64,000 nucleotides of DNA from the NCBI GenBank assembly GCA_938023035.1, contig CALIDI010000047.1:1-64000 (forward strand). The letters are read 5' to 3'. The notes beneath the pieces were generated by a model, which was not told the origin of the DNA, made no database searches, and was given only the letters and a program-made list of their open reading frames with translations. Both the position numbers and the translations under genes were made by a program. Numbering within the stretch: the stretch's first letter is position 1; every line of letters starts with the position of its first letter. Origin of the DNA: an uncultured Leptolyngbyaceae cyanobacterium. Its GTDB lineage: Bacteria > Cyanobacteriota > Cyanobacteriia > Leptolyngbyales > Leptolyngbyaceae. Positions 1 through 8,885 of the stretch are shown here, one piece after another.

Positions 1-203
1 AACGACCTGTTGGCGTTCTCTCTGGGCGCGATCGGACAGGAACGATAACGCTTAGACGACCGCGCGCCTCTTGGGGCCGTGCTCAAGACAAGCGACTCAG
101 GCCTATCTAGAAGGCTCAGCGCTTTTCTGGAAATCGCTTAACAGCCAACCGTCGTTCCCGATCTCCTACTCTTCTGCTGTTTAAGCGTGACACCGACTGA
201 CCT
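1..203. other. Window edge and region upstream of the photolyase gene
   Basis: On the plus strand one frame is open from the first base to a TAA at 46-48 and reads like a C-terminus ending LGAIGQER, so the 3' end of an upstream gene may enter here. Fifteen codons are too few to assign. The rest, to the ATG at 204, should hold the photolyase promoter; no clear -35/-10 pair or strong ribosome binding site is visible. Confidence 0.25.
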
Positions 204-1643
204 ATGGCTGATTTAATTTTATTTTGGCATCGTCGCGATTTACGTCTCAGGGATAATGTGGGGTTGTTTGAGGCCCGACAACGCACTCCTAAGGTGGTGG
301 GAGTCTTTTGTCTGGATCCTCACATTCTTGAACGGGATGATGTTGCTCCGGCGCGGGTTGCCTATTTGGTGGGCTGCCTGCAAGCTTTGCAAAAGGGCTA
401 TGCCGAAGCGGGGAGCCAACTGGTGATTTTAAAGAATTCACCTGAAAAGGCGATTCCGACCCTGGCGGAGGCAGTTGGGGCCAGGGCTGTGTTGTGGAAT
501 CTAGATGGAGAACCCTATGCCCGGGAGCGCGATCGCGCCGTTAAAGCCGCCCTAGAGCAGGCGGGTATTCAGGTTGAGACCTTTTGGGATCAATTGCTGC
601 ATGGGCCGGATGAGATTCGCAGTGGTGCTGGCACTCCCTACACGGTTTATACCCCCTTCTGGAAAAACTGGAGTCAGCGCCCTAAGGCGTCGCCTTACCC
701 GGCTCTACAGGGGGCTGAGGGCTTGACGCCGCAGGAACAAGCGGCTGCCGCAGGGGCAGGGGCGATCGCTCTGCCATCAGCGCGGGAGCTTGGTTTTGTC
801 TGGGCCAATCCGCTGTTTTTAGAACCGGGGGAACTGGCTGCCCAACAGCGGCTAGAGAGCTTTTGTAACGAGGCGATCGCGGCTTACCAGAGCGATCGCA
901 ATTTTCCTAGCCAGCCCAGCACCTCACAACTGAGTGCAGCCCTCAAGTTTGGCGCGATCGGCATTCGCACTGTTTGGGCCAAAACCCTGGAAGTGATGGA
1001 GCAGGCCCGTAGCAACGAAACGCGTGATAGCATTCGGGTGTGGCAGCAGGAGCTGGCCTGGCGTGAGTTTTACCAGCATGTGATGTATCTTTTTCCAGAA
1101 CTGGCAGAGGGGCCTTATCGTCAACCCTTCAAGAATTTTCCCTGGTTAAATTGCGAAGACCATTTCCAAGCTTGGTGCGCCGGGCAGACAGGTTACCCGA
1201 TTGTGGATGCAGCGATGCGGCAGTTAAATGCAACCGGTTGGATGCATAACCGCTGCCGTATGATTGTGGCTAGCTTTCTCACCAAGGATTTGATCGTTGA
1301 TTGGCGCTGGGGCGAGAAATATTTTATGCAAACGCTAATCGATGGTGACCAAGCTGCGAATAACGGTGGCTGGCAGTGGAGTGCCTCCAGCGGCATGGAT
1401 CCAAAACCTCTGCGTATTTTTAACCCGGCCAGTCAAGCCCAAAAGTTTGACCCAGAGGCTGACTATATCCGCACTTGGGTACCTGAACTGCGCAGTTTAG
1501 AAACAGCGGCTCTGGTCACGGGTCAGATCTTGCCCCTTGATCGCAAACGCTGTCATTATCCTCAACCGATTGTGGATCATAATCAGCGCCAGAAACAATT
1601 TAAGGCAATTTATGCGAAGCAAAAAGCGATCGCCGACTTCTAA
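204..1643 (+). CDS. phrA: Deoxyribodipyrimidine photolyase (class I CPD photolyase)
   Basis: This is a light-driven repair enzyme that splits cyclobutane pyrimidine dimers with reduced FAD. The 479 residues match the usual 470-485. The N-terminal antenna-binding alpha/beta domain starts [12 protein letters not shown]. The C-terminal helical FAD domain carries the family signatures WMHNRCRM (about residue 346), the [12 protein letters not shown] loop (about 386) and [14 protein letters not shown]. It resembles the Anacystis-type enzyme, which uses the deazaflavin 8-HDF as antenna; that cofactor assignment is inference from family knowledge. The ATG at 204 begins directly at the conserved domain. 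The next gene lies on the opposite strand, so it is probably transcribed alone. HIP1 octamers occur inside the gene. Confidence 0.95.
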   Translation: MADLILFWHRRDLRLRDNVGLFEARQRTPKVVGVFCLDPHILERDDVAPARVAYLVGCLQALQKGYAEAGSQLVILKNSPEKAIPTLAEAVGARAVLWNLDGEPYARERDRAVKAALEQAGIQVETFWDQLLHGPDEIRSGAGTPYTVYTPFWKNWSQRPKASPYPALQGAEGLTPQEQAAAAGAGAIALPSARELGFVWANPLFLEPGELAAQQRLESFCNEAIAAYQSDRNFPSQPSTSQLSAALKFGAIGIRTVWAKTLEVMEQARSNETRDSIRVWQQELAWREFYQHVMYLFPELAEGPYRQPFKNFPWLNCEDHFQAWCAGQTGYPIVDAAMRQLNATGWMHNRCRMIVASFLTKDLIVDWRWGEKYFMQTLIDGDQAANNGGWQWSASSGMDPKPLRIFNPASQAQKFDPEADYIRTWVPELRSLETAALVTGQILPLDRKRCHYPQPIVDHNQRQKQFKAIYAKQKAIADF

Positions 1644-1675
1644 GGTACCACCAATGTTGCTGAATCTGGGTAGGA

Positions 1676-1815
1676 ATCACCCTATTTGCCCTTACCCTGG
1701 CCCTCTGCCCAAGCGAAAGGAATCGGCTCTTTCGCTCCCTGCTTCTATTGGAGAGGGGTACAACCCTGACGGGCTTCAAGAAAGGGGAATGAGGGCAATT
1801 CATCCCTTCATTCAG
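1676..1815. repeat. Dispersed intergenic repeat (module A, reversed) after phrA
   Basis: The gap after phrA holds a copy of the composite repeat family seen across the window. Positions 1759-1790 (core CCCTGACGGGCTTCAAG) are the reverse complement of the module at 35479, 38537 and elsewhere. It is flanked by CT-rich arms and by GAGGGCAATTCATCCC, another recurring string. Short open frames across it are repeat translations, not genes. Confidence 0.55.
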
Positions 1816-1870
1816 CAACGCCTGTACCGCCTGAACCAGGCGATCGCGACGGGAAACCGACGGAGCTGTG

Positions 1871-2188
1871 TCAACGAATTGGAATAAACGGAAAGACGGT
1901 TTTAATCAATCGGCGCAGTTTGAGCAGGGTAATCAAATCCTTAAAATGATCAGGAACCTGGGCCTGCAACTCTGGGGGTAATGCCCGTAGTTGCTGTTGT
2001 ATTTCGGCGTATTCAGCCGCTGTGAGGGGTCGCCCATCCACGGGCGATCGCGCCCCTGTGATAATTTCTGTACGCAATATTTCTTCTGGGATATCCTCTG
2101 CGGGGGGTAAGGCCAGTGCTGACCCAGCGCCCAACAACATTGCAATCCCTAATCCACCAGATAGGAGTCGATTGAGCGTTGTTTCCAT
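1871..2188 (-). CDS. Small secreted protein of unknown function
   Basis: This is a 105-residue protein with a typical Sec signal peptide: METTLN, a hydrophobic stretch LGIAMLLGAGSALA, and a likely cleavage after ALA. The mature part contains EDIPEEILRTEIITGARSP and LTAAEYAEIQ, then a basic tail ending in FPFIPIR. I recognise no domain, although short exported proteins of this general form are common in cyanobacteria. The ATG at 2188 is preferred over a TTG at 2206 because AGAGGA lies 7 bases upstream of it. It stands alone between phrA and the cobalamin adenosyltransferase gene. It probably acts in the periplasm or thylakoid lumen; no function is claimed. Confidence 0.65.
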   Translation of the reverse strand: METTLNRLLSGGLGIAMLLGAGSALALPPAEDIPEEILRTEIITGARSPVDGRPLTAAEYAEIQQQLRALPPELQAQVPDHFKDLITLLKLRRLIKTVFPFIPIR

Positions 2189-2529
2189 AGCATTCCTCTT
2201 TCTCAATGCTCTTAGTTAGTGACGGCCAGGGCTTGCACCCCTGCCCCCATCCGGTGGCAGGGCTATCGTTTGACCAGCTCACTATAAGCCCAAAGCCCCA
2301 GATGGTATCGCATTTGTTCAACGATAGCGAGCCGACTGAGATTGTGCACAAAGGTGTTCTTAGAATTCTTTCTCAGAGAATGTTGGCAAAGTCCAGTGTT
2401 TAAACCTGCGACGACGTCAGCCAAATCATCTCCGCTGGCTTAAGCCAATGTAGCCTCTCATAACCAGCGGAAGAATGTTTTGTCTGGAGCACTGCGAGGT
2501 GAGTCAGCCGAGCGACATGGCAGCCATGT
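2189..2529. other. Intergenic region with small inverted repeats
   Basis: No gene is supported here. It holds TCCGCTGG...CCAGCGGA (8-bp arms near 2433 and 2464) enclosing the palindrome GGCTTAAGCC. A second inverted repeat, ACATGG-CAG-CCATGT (2515-2529), immediately follows the stop of the minus-strand adenosyltransferase gene. Neither is followed by a T-run, so a terminator role is unproven. Confidence 0.4.
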
Positions 2530-3672
2530 CTAAAAATCAACCCCACGCTTTAGATCAACGCCCTTTTCCGCATAGTGCTTATGACAGATCATCTCAGAAT
2601 GCACGCTGGCTAGATCAAAATAGGTGGGTTGGTGTTTGCACCGTCCCGTAATCACAACTTCCGTATCCTTGGGTTTGCGCAGTAGGGCTTGAATGATCGG
2701 TTCTTCTGGCAATAGCTCTAGATCAACGGTGGGGTTTAGCTCATCCAAAATAATGGTCTTGTATAGGCCAGAGGCGATCGCCGCTCTGGCAATTTCCCAA
2801 CCGCGCTCGGCTTCCACATAATCTAGTTCTTGCTGTTGCCCACGCCAAACGATGGCATCTCGACCACAGCGCTGGTGATCTACCAAGTTGGGATAACTCT
2901 GGCGCAGTGCCGCGATCGCTGCATCTTCGGTATAACCCGCTCCACCCTTGAGCCATTGCATAATCAGCACCCGGTGCGACATATCCTGGCTAATACCGCG
3001 CCCAATGGCCTGAAGCGCCTTACCCAAGGCACTGGTTGATTTACCTTTGCCATCCCCCGTATAAATCTCAATTCCACCAATCCCGTTTTCCTTGGCGGCG
3101 GCGTGGTAGTGGGGCCGCATCTCTGAGTGCAGATCGGCAATCTCTAGCAAGGCAGAGGGAGCCGCCCGCCCAGTTGCAATCACCTCCATATGGTCTGGCT
3201 TGCGTTTGAGCGCATTCACTACTTCATCGACGGGCAGCAACCCCAGATCTAATACTGGGTTTAATTCATCCAGCACGACCACTGAATACAGCCCAGAGGC
3301 GATCGCGCCCTTAGCCACATCCCAGCCCCGCTGAGCTTCTAGCCGATCAAAGCGGGTAATCTCATCGGCTCCAAAAAACTCAGCCCGGCCCGTGCGCACC
3401 TGATCAATCAGATGGGGAAACCCCCGTTGCAGTGCGGCAATTGCCGCATCTTCATCGTAGGTGCGGCCCGGCCCTTTGAGAAAGCGCAACAGTAAGACTC
3501 GCGTTGGCTGCTCTGCGCGAATTCCCAACCCGATTGATCGCAGCACTACCCCCAGAGCGGCCTGGGACTTGCCCTTGCCCGCTCCGTCGTAGACATGAAT
3601 TTGCCCGACAATGCGCTCATCTCGTGATGCGGCGGTACGAATGCCAACGCCAACCCGTGTCATGGTTTTCAT
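2530..3672 (-). CDS. cobA: Two-domain cob(I)yrinic acid a,c-diamide adenosyltransferase (CobA/BtuR type)
   Basis: The product is predicted to transfer the adenosyl group of ATP to cobalt in corrinoids, for adenosylcobalamin synthesis or salvage. Two CobA/BtuR domains follow each other, each with the family P-loop: DGAGKGKS near residue 30 and TGDGKGKS near residue 205. Each also has a following LKG segment, a repeated AERGWEIA/AQRGWDVA-type segment and the LDELNP motif. Standard CobA is a single domain of about 200 residues, so this is a tandem duplication and fusion of about 380. The start is uncertain: ATGs at 3672 and 3663 both lie just before the conserved GVGIRTA region, and longer starts at 3717 or 3756 would overlap the divergent lipoprotein gene. 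Both P-loops look intact. Confidence 0.88.
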   Translation of the reverse strand: MKTMTRVGVGIRTAASRDERIVGQIHVYDGAGKGKSQAALGVVLRSIGLGIRAEQPTRVLLLRFLKGPGRTYDEDAAIAALQRGFPHLIDQVRTGRAEFFGADEITRFDRLEAQRGWDVAKGAIASGLYSVVVLDELNPVLDLGLLPVDEVVNALKRKPDHMEVIATGRAAPSALLEIADLHSEMRPHYHAAAKENGIGGIEIYTGDGKGKSTSALGKALQAIGRGISQDMSHRVLIMQWLKGGAGYTEDAAIAALRQSYPNLVDHQRCGRDAIVWRGQQQELDYVEAERGWEIARAAIASGLYKTIILDELNPTVDLELLPEEPIIQALLRKPKDTEVVITGRCKHQPTYFDLASVHSEMICHKHYAEKGVDLKRGVDF

Positions 3673-3769
3673 TACAGACTGCTGACCTATCTTAACGAAG
3701 TGATTCCCGTTCTTCATCCGTCTGAGAGTGTACGCTATATCCAGCGGATTTGACACAGTGTTTCAGGTT

Positions 3770-5491
3770 ATGACGGGTCAGCAATGGTTTAGATGGGGGG
3801 GCATGCTCCAATACTGGGGAGCTTGGTGGCTAGGGCAACGCCTGAGTTGGTGGAGGGCCGGAGCACAGCGATTGAAACTGGCCTCTTCTTGGGGGCGATC
3901 GCTGCTCTTCGCTTTGCTTGGCAGTCTCCTGATTGTGAGCTGTCAGCAATCGACTCCGACCATGCTGGTACCGCGCCCCGGCAATCGTCTGGTATTGGGC
4001 ACCACTGCCACGGTTGAAACGATTGACCCGGCTGATTCCTACAAAATTTTTACCGGGGCTTTACTCTATAACCTGGGCGATCGCCTTTACACCTATAAAC
4101 TAGGAACCGATGAGCTGGTACCTCAACTGGCTAGAGATTTTCCCCAGGTTAGTGAGGATGGGTTGACCTACACTATCCCTCTGCGGCAGGGGGTTGTGTA
4201 CCACGATGGTACCCCCTTTAATGCTGAAACCATGGCTTTTTCTTTAAATCGGTTCATTCAGAATGGGGGTGGCCCCTCGTTTCTGCTTTCTGACTTGGTT
4301 GAGTCTGTCCAGGCCACAGGGGACTATGAGTTAACCATTCAACTAAAAAATCCCTTTGCGGCGTTTCCCTCATTGTTGGCGTTTTCGGGTACCTGCGCGG
4401 TTTCACCCAAAGCCTACAAAATTGAGCAGGGGGCCTTCGTTCCCGATGCCTTTGTTGGTACCGGCCCCTACAAATTGGTACGCTATGGCACGGATCAACT
4501 CCAGTTGGATGCCTTTGAGCAGTATTGGGGAGGCCAACCTGCCAATCAGGGGATAGACATCCAATTCTATTCCAGCCCAGCTAACCTGTTTAATGCGTTT
4601 CGCACAGGGGCTGTGGATGTGGCGTACCAAAGCCTCTCGCTGGATCAGGTCAACAAAATCAAGGAGAGTGCTGCCACCACGGGCTGGCGAGTGCTTGAAA
4701 AAGCAGGGGGAGAGATTAACTACCTCACCTTAAATGTAACGTCGCCCCCGTTGAATCGGTTAGAGGTGCGGCAGGCGTTAGCCGCAATTGTGGATCGTCA
4801 GGTGTTGCGCGATCGCATCTTTCAAGGGCAGGTTGAACCGCTTTACACCCTAATTCCTTCAACCTTAGATGAGGAGGTGCCCACCTTCCAGACCACCTAC
4901 GGTGATAGCAATGCGGCAAAGGCACGGGAGTTGCTAACCCGGGCAGGTTATTCTGAAACCCATCCACTCAAGGTAGAGTTTTGGTATCGCTCTAACATTG
5001 CTAGTGGCCAATTGGCCGCTGTTACCCTCAAGGCGATCGCCCGCCAAAAACTCGGTAAACTCTTGCAACTGGAGCTTCGCAGTGTCGAGTCAACCACAGC
5101 CAATCGCCTGGTAGAGAAGGGGGTTTATCCCACCTTTTTGTTTGATTGGGCGGCTGATTTTCTGGATGCTGATAACTACATCGAACCCTTTCTACGGTGC
5201 CGCAATGGTTCACCCCAGACCGGTTGCATTGAGGGTAGCAGCCAGGTGCAAGGGTCGTTTTACTACAGCGAACGCGCCAATGAACTGGTCAACCGTAGCC
5301 GCAGGGAACAGAACCCCGACAAACGGCGACAGATTTTCGCCGAGATTCAGCAACTGGTGGCGGATGAAGTCCCCTACATTCCCTTCTGGCAAAACAAAGA
5401 TTTCCTCTTCACCCAACCTTGGGTTCAGGGCGCGAGCTTGGAAGTGACTCAGAAGGTACCCCTATGGACGCTGCGAAAAGCAACAGGCTGA
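3770..5491 (+). CDS. ABC transporter substrate-binding lipoprotein, family 5 (peptide/nickel/opine type)
   Basis: This is an extracellular solute-binding protein of the oligopeptide/nickel (SBP_bac_5) family, which delivers a ligand to an ABC permease. A long N-terminal region leads into a hydrophobic stretch and the lipobox LLIVSC, so the mature protein is a lipid-anchored lipoprotein. Family signatures are VETIDPADSYK, LTYTIPLRQGVVYHDGTPF and PYIPFWQNKDF near the C-terminus. Candidate starts are GTG 3728, ATG 3770 and ATG 3803; 3770 keeps a sensible signal peptide and avoids most overlap with the divergent gene. No permease or ATPase gene is adjacent, so the ligand and partners are unknown. 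It ends one base from the convergent SDR gene. Confidence 0.88.
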   Translation: MTGQQWFRWGGMLQYWGAWWLGQRLSWWRAGAQRLKLASSWGRSLLFALLGSLLIVSCQQSTPTMLVPRPGNRLVLGTTATVETIDPADSYKIFTGALLYNLGDRLYTYKLGTDELVPQLARDFPQVSEDGLTYTIPLRQGVVYHDGTPFNAETMAFSLNRFIQNGGGPSFLLSDLVESVQATGDYELTIQLKNPFAAFPSLLAFSGTCAVSPKAYKIEQGAFVPDAFVGTGPYKLVRYGTDQLQLDAFEQYWGGQPANQGIDIQFYSSPANLFNAFRTGAVDVAYQSLSLDQVNKIKESAATTGWRVLEKAGGEINYLTLNVTSPPLNRLEVRQALAAIVDRQVLRDRIFQGQVEPLYTLIPSTLDEEVPTFQTTYGDSNAAKARELLTRAGYSETHPLKVEFWYRSNIASGQLAAVTLKAIARQKLGKLLQLELRSVESTTANRLVEKGVYPTFLFDWAADFLDADNYIEPFLRCRNGSPQTGCIEGSSQVQGSFYYSERANELVNRSRREQNPDKRRQIFAEIQQLVADEVPYIPFWQNKDFLFTQPWVQGASLEVTQKVPLWTLRKATG

Positions 5492-5492
5492 A

Positions 5493-6458
5493 TTATCGCT
5501 TGGCTTTGCGGGGTCGGATACCACTCAACTTCAAGACATCGGCGATGGTAGCGCAGTAGGTCGGCAGCCCAAAGCTGGCAGGGTTGGTGACGACTTTGTG
5601 AGTAAAGTGGCGATACTCCATCGAAAAGCGATCCCAATCGGCAATTTTGATTTGAAACAGGCGAATAATCACATCCGCCAAACTGTAGGTTAGGGGAATG
5701 CGAAAATAAATGCGCTTATGGAGGTAAGCGCAGGCCTCTGCGATCGCCTGGTTAAGGGTAATGCGCTCGTTCCCTAAAACAAACTGGCGCTCCTGGCCCG
5801 GTGCAGGAGGATGATCAATCAAATACCGGACAATTTCGGCGACATCCCGACCATGGATAAAGTGAAAGCTCCCATCTGCCTGCAAAAAGCGAATCACATC
5901 AATCCAGCGGGCGACCTGGCCAATCCCCGATGAAATGTGGGAGTAGGGCACCTGCGTCTCACCACCTAGTAAAAGCGTAGGAAACAGGGTCGTAATCCGA
6001 GGGGCGATTGTCAGCTTTTGTAGCTCTTGATAGCAAAGATATTTTGAGCGAATGTAGTCAGTACCCAACTCTGCGGCTTGGGAGAGAAGTTGATTATCGC
6101 GATTCAAAATACTGGCCGTCGAAAAATAAATCACCTGCTCACACCGCTCCAGGTCAAGCTCTTGTACCAGCGCTAGGGTTTTATTGACATTGACATCAAA
6201 GACTTCTTCCTTGCCACCCCAAGAAGTCGCAATTAAGATGGCAGCATCCATCGTTTTCAGCAAATCCCCAAATTGCTCAATCTGGCGCAAATCTCCTTGT
6301 ACCAGATGAATGCCTGGGCGGGCACAATAGTTAAAACCGAGTTTGTTGGGGTTTCTCACCAGCAGATAAAGCTCATGCGCCGTCTCCTGAATCAACGCCT
6401 CCGTCACGTAGTGGCCAATACAGCCACTCGCGCCCGTCAAAAATATCCGTTTGGTCAT
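5493..6458 (-). CDS. NAD(P)-binding SDR family protein (epimerase/dehydratase-like)
   Basis: This is an extended short-chain dehydrogenase/reductase of 321 residues. The Rossmann motif TGASGCIG sits at residues 8-15. LVQGDLR follows at the end of a later strand, and the active-site region has FSTAS and a YxxxK-like YIRSK. The substrate is unknown; atypical SDRs of this kind next to heme genes occur in cyanobacteria. It lies 158 bases downstream of hemE on the same strand, so co-transcription is plausible. It converges with the lipoprotein gene, leaving one base between the stops. The ATG at 6458 begins directly at the dinucleotide-binding strand. Confidence 0.85.
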   Translation of the reverse strand: MTKRIFLTGASGCIGHYVTEALIQETAHELYLLVRNPNKLGFNYCARPGIHLVQGDLRQIEQFGDLLKTMDAAILIATSWGGKEEVFDVNVNKTLALVQELDLERCEQVIYFSTASILNRDNQLLSQAAELGTDYIRSKYLCYQELQKLTIAPRITTLFPTLLLGGETQVPYSHISSGIGQVARWIDVIRFLQADGSFHFIHGRDVAEIVRYLIDHPPAPGQERQFVLGNERITLNQAIAEACAYLHKRIYFRIPLTYSLADVIIRLFQIKIADWDRFSMEYRHFTHKVVTNPASFGLPTYCATIADVLKLSGIRPRKAKR

Positions 6459-6616
6459 TAGAGCCTAAAGGGTAAAAAAACAACAGCAAATGACGCGAGG
6501 AGGAGTCGGCTTAGATTCAGCTTTCGTCTGAGAGTTGTTTCAGCAAAATGGAGCCTTCAGGGCAAATACAGCACAAAACGAGCGGGGGAAAACCGAAGCA
6601 AAGGGCTTCCCAGGCC

Positions 6617-7684
6617 CTACCCAGCCGTTACGGCGAGCCATTGTGGCACCTGCTTACCCATCTCAAAGAAATAAGCAGCATTTTCTTCAGGGGTTCCTGG
6701 AAGGATACCATGCCCCAGATTGAGAATATATTTATTACTCCCGGCTTTGCGCACCGTATCCAGGATTCGTTCCCGAATGAACGGCTGGGTGCCAAACAAT
6801 ACGCCCGGATCAACATTACCCTGTACCCCGAGAGCCGCCCCCAGTCGGCGGCGGGCATCAGCCATGTCAACAGTCCAGTCAACACTAATAATATCCACCC
6901 CCGACTGTCCCATCCGTTCTAGCACACCAGCACTACCACTAATGTAAAGAATCAACGGGGTATCGGGGTAAACCGCTTTGACCTGTTGCACAACCTGGCG
7001 TTGATAGGGCAGGGCAAAGGTATCATAGTCTTGGGGACTAAGTTGGCCTGCCCAAGAATCAAACAACTGCACAACCTGCGCTCCTGACTCAATCTGGTAA
7101 CAGGCATAGGTGGCGATCGCGGCGGCTAGCTTGCCCAGTAAGCCATGCAATATCTCTGGCTCACTAAAGGCCATGCGCTTAATCACGCTATAGTCCTTCG
7201 AGCTTTTTCCCTCAACTGCGTAGGCGGCCAGGGTCCAGGGGGCACCGACAAAGCCCAGCACCGTCGCCTGGTTCCCCACCTCTTGTCGCAATGTTTTAAG
7301 AATAGTGCGAATAAAGGGGAGCGACTGCTCTGGCTCTAGGGCGTGTAGGTTGGCCACTTGCTCTGCCGTGCGAATGGGCGGGTCAATGATTGGCCCACGA
7401 CTTTCAACAATATCAAAGGGAATCCCAATTCCTGGAAGCGGCGTGAGAATGTCAGAAAAGAGAATCACCCCATCGGGCTGAAACGCCCGAAACGGCTGTA
7501 GTGAAATTTCAATGGCCAAATCGGGATTTTCAGACCGCTCTCGAAAAGAGGGGTGCTTATCACGCAAGTCGCGATAGGCTTTCATATAGCGCCCGGCTTG
7601 TCGCATCATCCAAACGGGTGGACGCTCAACCGTTTCACCGCGGGCAGCTCTTAACAAGAGCGGAGCTTGACTTATCCCGGTCAT
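6617..7684 (-). CDS. hemE: Uroporphyrinogen decarboxylase
   Basis: HemE removes the four acetate carboxyl groups of uroporphyrinogen III to give coproporphyrinogen III, a cytosolic step feeding both heme and chlorophyll. The 355 residues match the family. Signatures seen are [14 protein letters not shown] near residue 21, the substrate-cleft segment [11 protein letters not shown] near 155, and [12 protein letters not shown] near 325. The ATG at 7684 gives the usual N-terminus. The SDR gene follows downstream on the same strand. A weak hairpin (AGGGC/GCCCT, about 6603-6619) overlaps the region just after the stop and may end some transcripts. Confidence 0.97.
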   Translation of the reverse strand: MTGISQAPLLLRAARGETVERPPVWMMRQAGRYMKAYRDLRDKHPSFRERSENPDLAIEISLQPFRAFQPDGVILFSDILTPLPGIGIPFDIVESRGPIIDPPIRTAEQVANLHALEPEQSLPFIRTILKTLRQEVGNQATVLGFVGAPWTLAAYAVEGKSSKDYSVIKRMAFSEPEILHGLLGKLAAAIATYACYQIESGAQVVQLFDSWAGQLSPQDYDTFALPYQRQVVQQVKAVYPDTPLILYISGSAGVLERMGQSGVDIISVDWTVDMADARRRLGAALGVQGNVDPGVLFGTQPFIRERILDTVRKAGSNKYILNLGHGILPGTPEENAAYFFEMGKQVPQWLAVTAG

Positions 7685-8090
7685 TCAATCAGTTTCCTAA
7701 ATGTTTTTTAAGGGCATTCGTTAGCTTATCATTCTGGGATGTCGATTTCGCGCCTTTGCCGCAGAGAAGAATGGCTAGCCCCTACCGCACAAGGGATTGT
7801 TGTGGAAAATTTTATCGTGACGCCTCAGCCTGCCTATCTTGCGAGAAGCAAGCGACACCCTCAACCCCTCCTCAAATTTGGGAGAAAACCTGTGAATCTG
7901 GCTCCCTTGGTCGCCAGTTTTGGAATAAACCGCAAGACGGGTACATCAGGGGCATCCCCCTGATGAGCATGAGAAAAAGGGGATGAGGGCCGTTCGGCTC
8001 TTAGGGAACCGCCTAGGTCGTTACACTTTTGGGTCGTTACACTTTATCGTTGTAAAATCTTTCTGCTGGCTCTCACCCTCTAACCCCGCT
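7685..8090. other. Divergent intergenic region between hemE and the exonuclease gene, with repeat remnants
   Basis: This should contain the promoters of both divergent genes. At 7849-7895 lies a degenerate copy of the dispersed repeat (AGAAGCAAGCGACACCCTC followed by a CTCC...GGGAG arm). At 7945-7964 is a perfect hairpin, ATCAGGGG-CATC-CCCCTGAT, without a T-run. A 16-bp tandem duplication follows at 8016-8045. Open frames across the region look like repeat translations. Confidence 0.45.
8016..8045 (+). repeat. 16-bp tandem duplication upstream of the exonuclease gene
   Basis: GGTCGTTACACTTT occurs twice with a period of 16 bases (8016-8029 and 8032-8045), directly before TTATCG...TAAAAT and about 45 bases upstream of the preferred GTG start. 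The spacing is near one and a half helical turns, so it could be a paired protein-binding site; it could equally be replication slippage. Confidence 0.5.
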
Positions 8091-8885
8091 GTGCTTTCCA
8101 CCCATCTCCTACAGTTTTATCGCCAGGTCAGCCAACAACCTTTTACTGTGGTTGATGTGGAGACAACCGGTAGCAAACCGCCTCAGGCGCGCGTGATTGA
8201 AATCTCTGTGTTACAGGCGACGTTACGCGAGGGGATCGTCGCCCAACAGACTTACCTGGTCAATCCTGAGGTGAAGGTGCCACCCCCTATTACTCGCTTT
8301 ACCGGCATCACTCAGGCCATGGTAGATGCGGCACACTCTAGTCAGGAGGTCTGGCAAACTTGTCTTCCTGCTCTTAGCCGGGGAGTGTTAACAGCTCATA
8401 ATTTGGAATTTGACTATAAGTTTTTGCAGTCAGAGTATGCCCGTTTGGCTACAGCCTTTGAGCGTCCATCCCAGGCCCGGCTATGTACGGTGGTTTTGGC
8501 ACGGCTGATGTTGCCCGATTTACCCTCTCGCAGTTTGCCTAACCTGGTGCGCCATTTTGGGTTTGAGGTAGGGCGATCGCATCGGGCAGCGGCGGATACC
8601 AAAGCCTGCTGGCTGTTGCTTAAACGGTTGATCACAGAGATTATCAATGAATCAGATGAAGTGCTATTGCCCCGCTTTGCCCGGCAGTGGATCTCGCTGA
8701 AGGATACGGCAGAGATTCTGGGCTGCACCGGGCGGCAGGCGCGATCGCATCTGGCAAAAGCCGGCATTGAGCCTCGCTTAGTTGGGCGTTACAAAACCCC
8801 TATGTATCAACGCGGTGCTGTTGAGCAGTTTTATTGGCAACAGTTGCCAACACCTCCTCTGTCTTCTCAAGGGCAACCGGGGTAG
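8091..8885 (+). CDS. DEDDh 3'-5' exonuclease (DNA polymerase III epsilon-like)
   Basis: This is predicted to degrade DNA or RNA from the 3' end using two metal ions. The acidic motifs of the DnaQ fold are visible: VDVETTG (about residues 21-27 from the GTG), THNLEFD-like AHNLEFDYKF in the middle, and the late HRAAADTKA with the catalytic His and Asp. After the exonuclease fold there is about 60 residues containing SLKDTAEILGCTGRQARSH, which looks like a small helix-turn-helix and may bind DNA. The start is uncertain: GTG 8091 fits the domain and lies downstream of the tandem duplication, while an ATG at 7983 would add 36 unlikely residues. It stands alone and is not the replicative proofreading subunit by any context seen here. 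Confidence 0.85.
   Translation: MLSTHLLQFYRQVSQQPFTVVDVETTGSKPPQARVIEISVLQATLREGIVAQQTYLVNPEVKVPPPITRFTGITQAMVDAAHSSQEVWQTCLPALSRGVLTAHNLEFDYKFLQSEYARLATAFERPSQARLCTVVLARLMLPDLPSRSLPNLVRHFGFEVGRSHRAAADTKACWLLLKRLITEIINESDEVLLPRFARQWISLKDTAEILGCTGRQARSHLAKAGIEPRLVGRYKTPMYQRGAVEQFYWQQLPTPPLSSQGQPG

Noticed and set aside
1537-1887. 116-codon frame from the end of phrA through the repeat region
   Set aside because: It overlaps phrA in another frame and then translates the dispersed repeat; the composition is not protein-like.
7501-7986. 161-codon plus-strand frame across the start of hemE
   Set aside because: It overlaps the conserved hemE coding region in antisense and then runs through repeat sequence; there is no protein signature.
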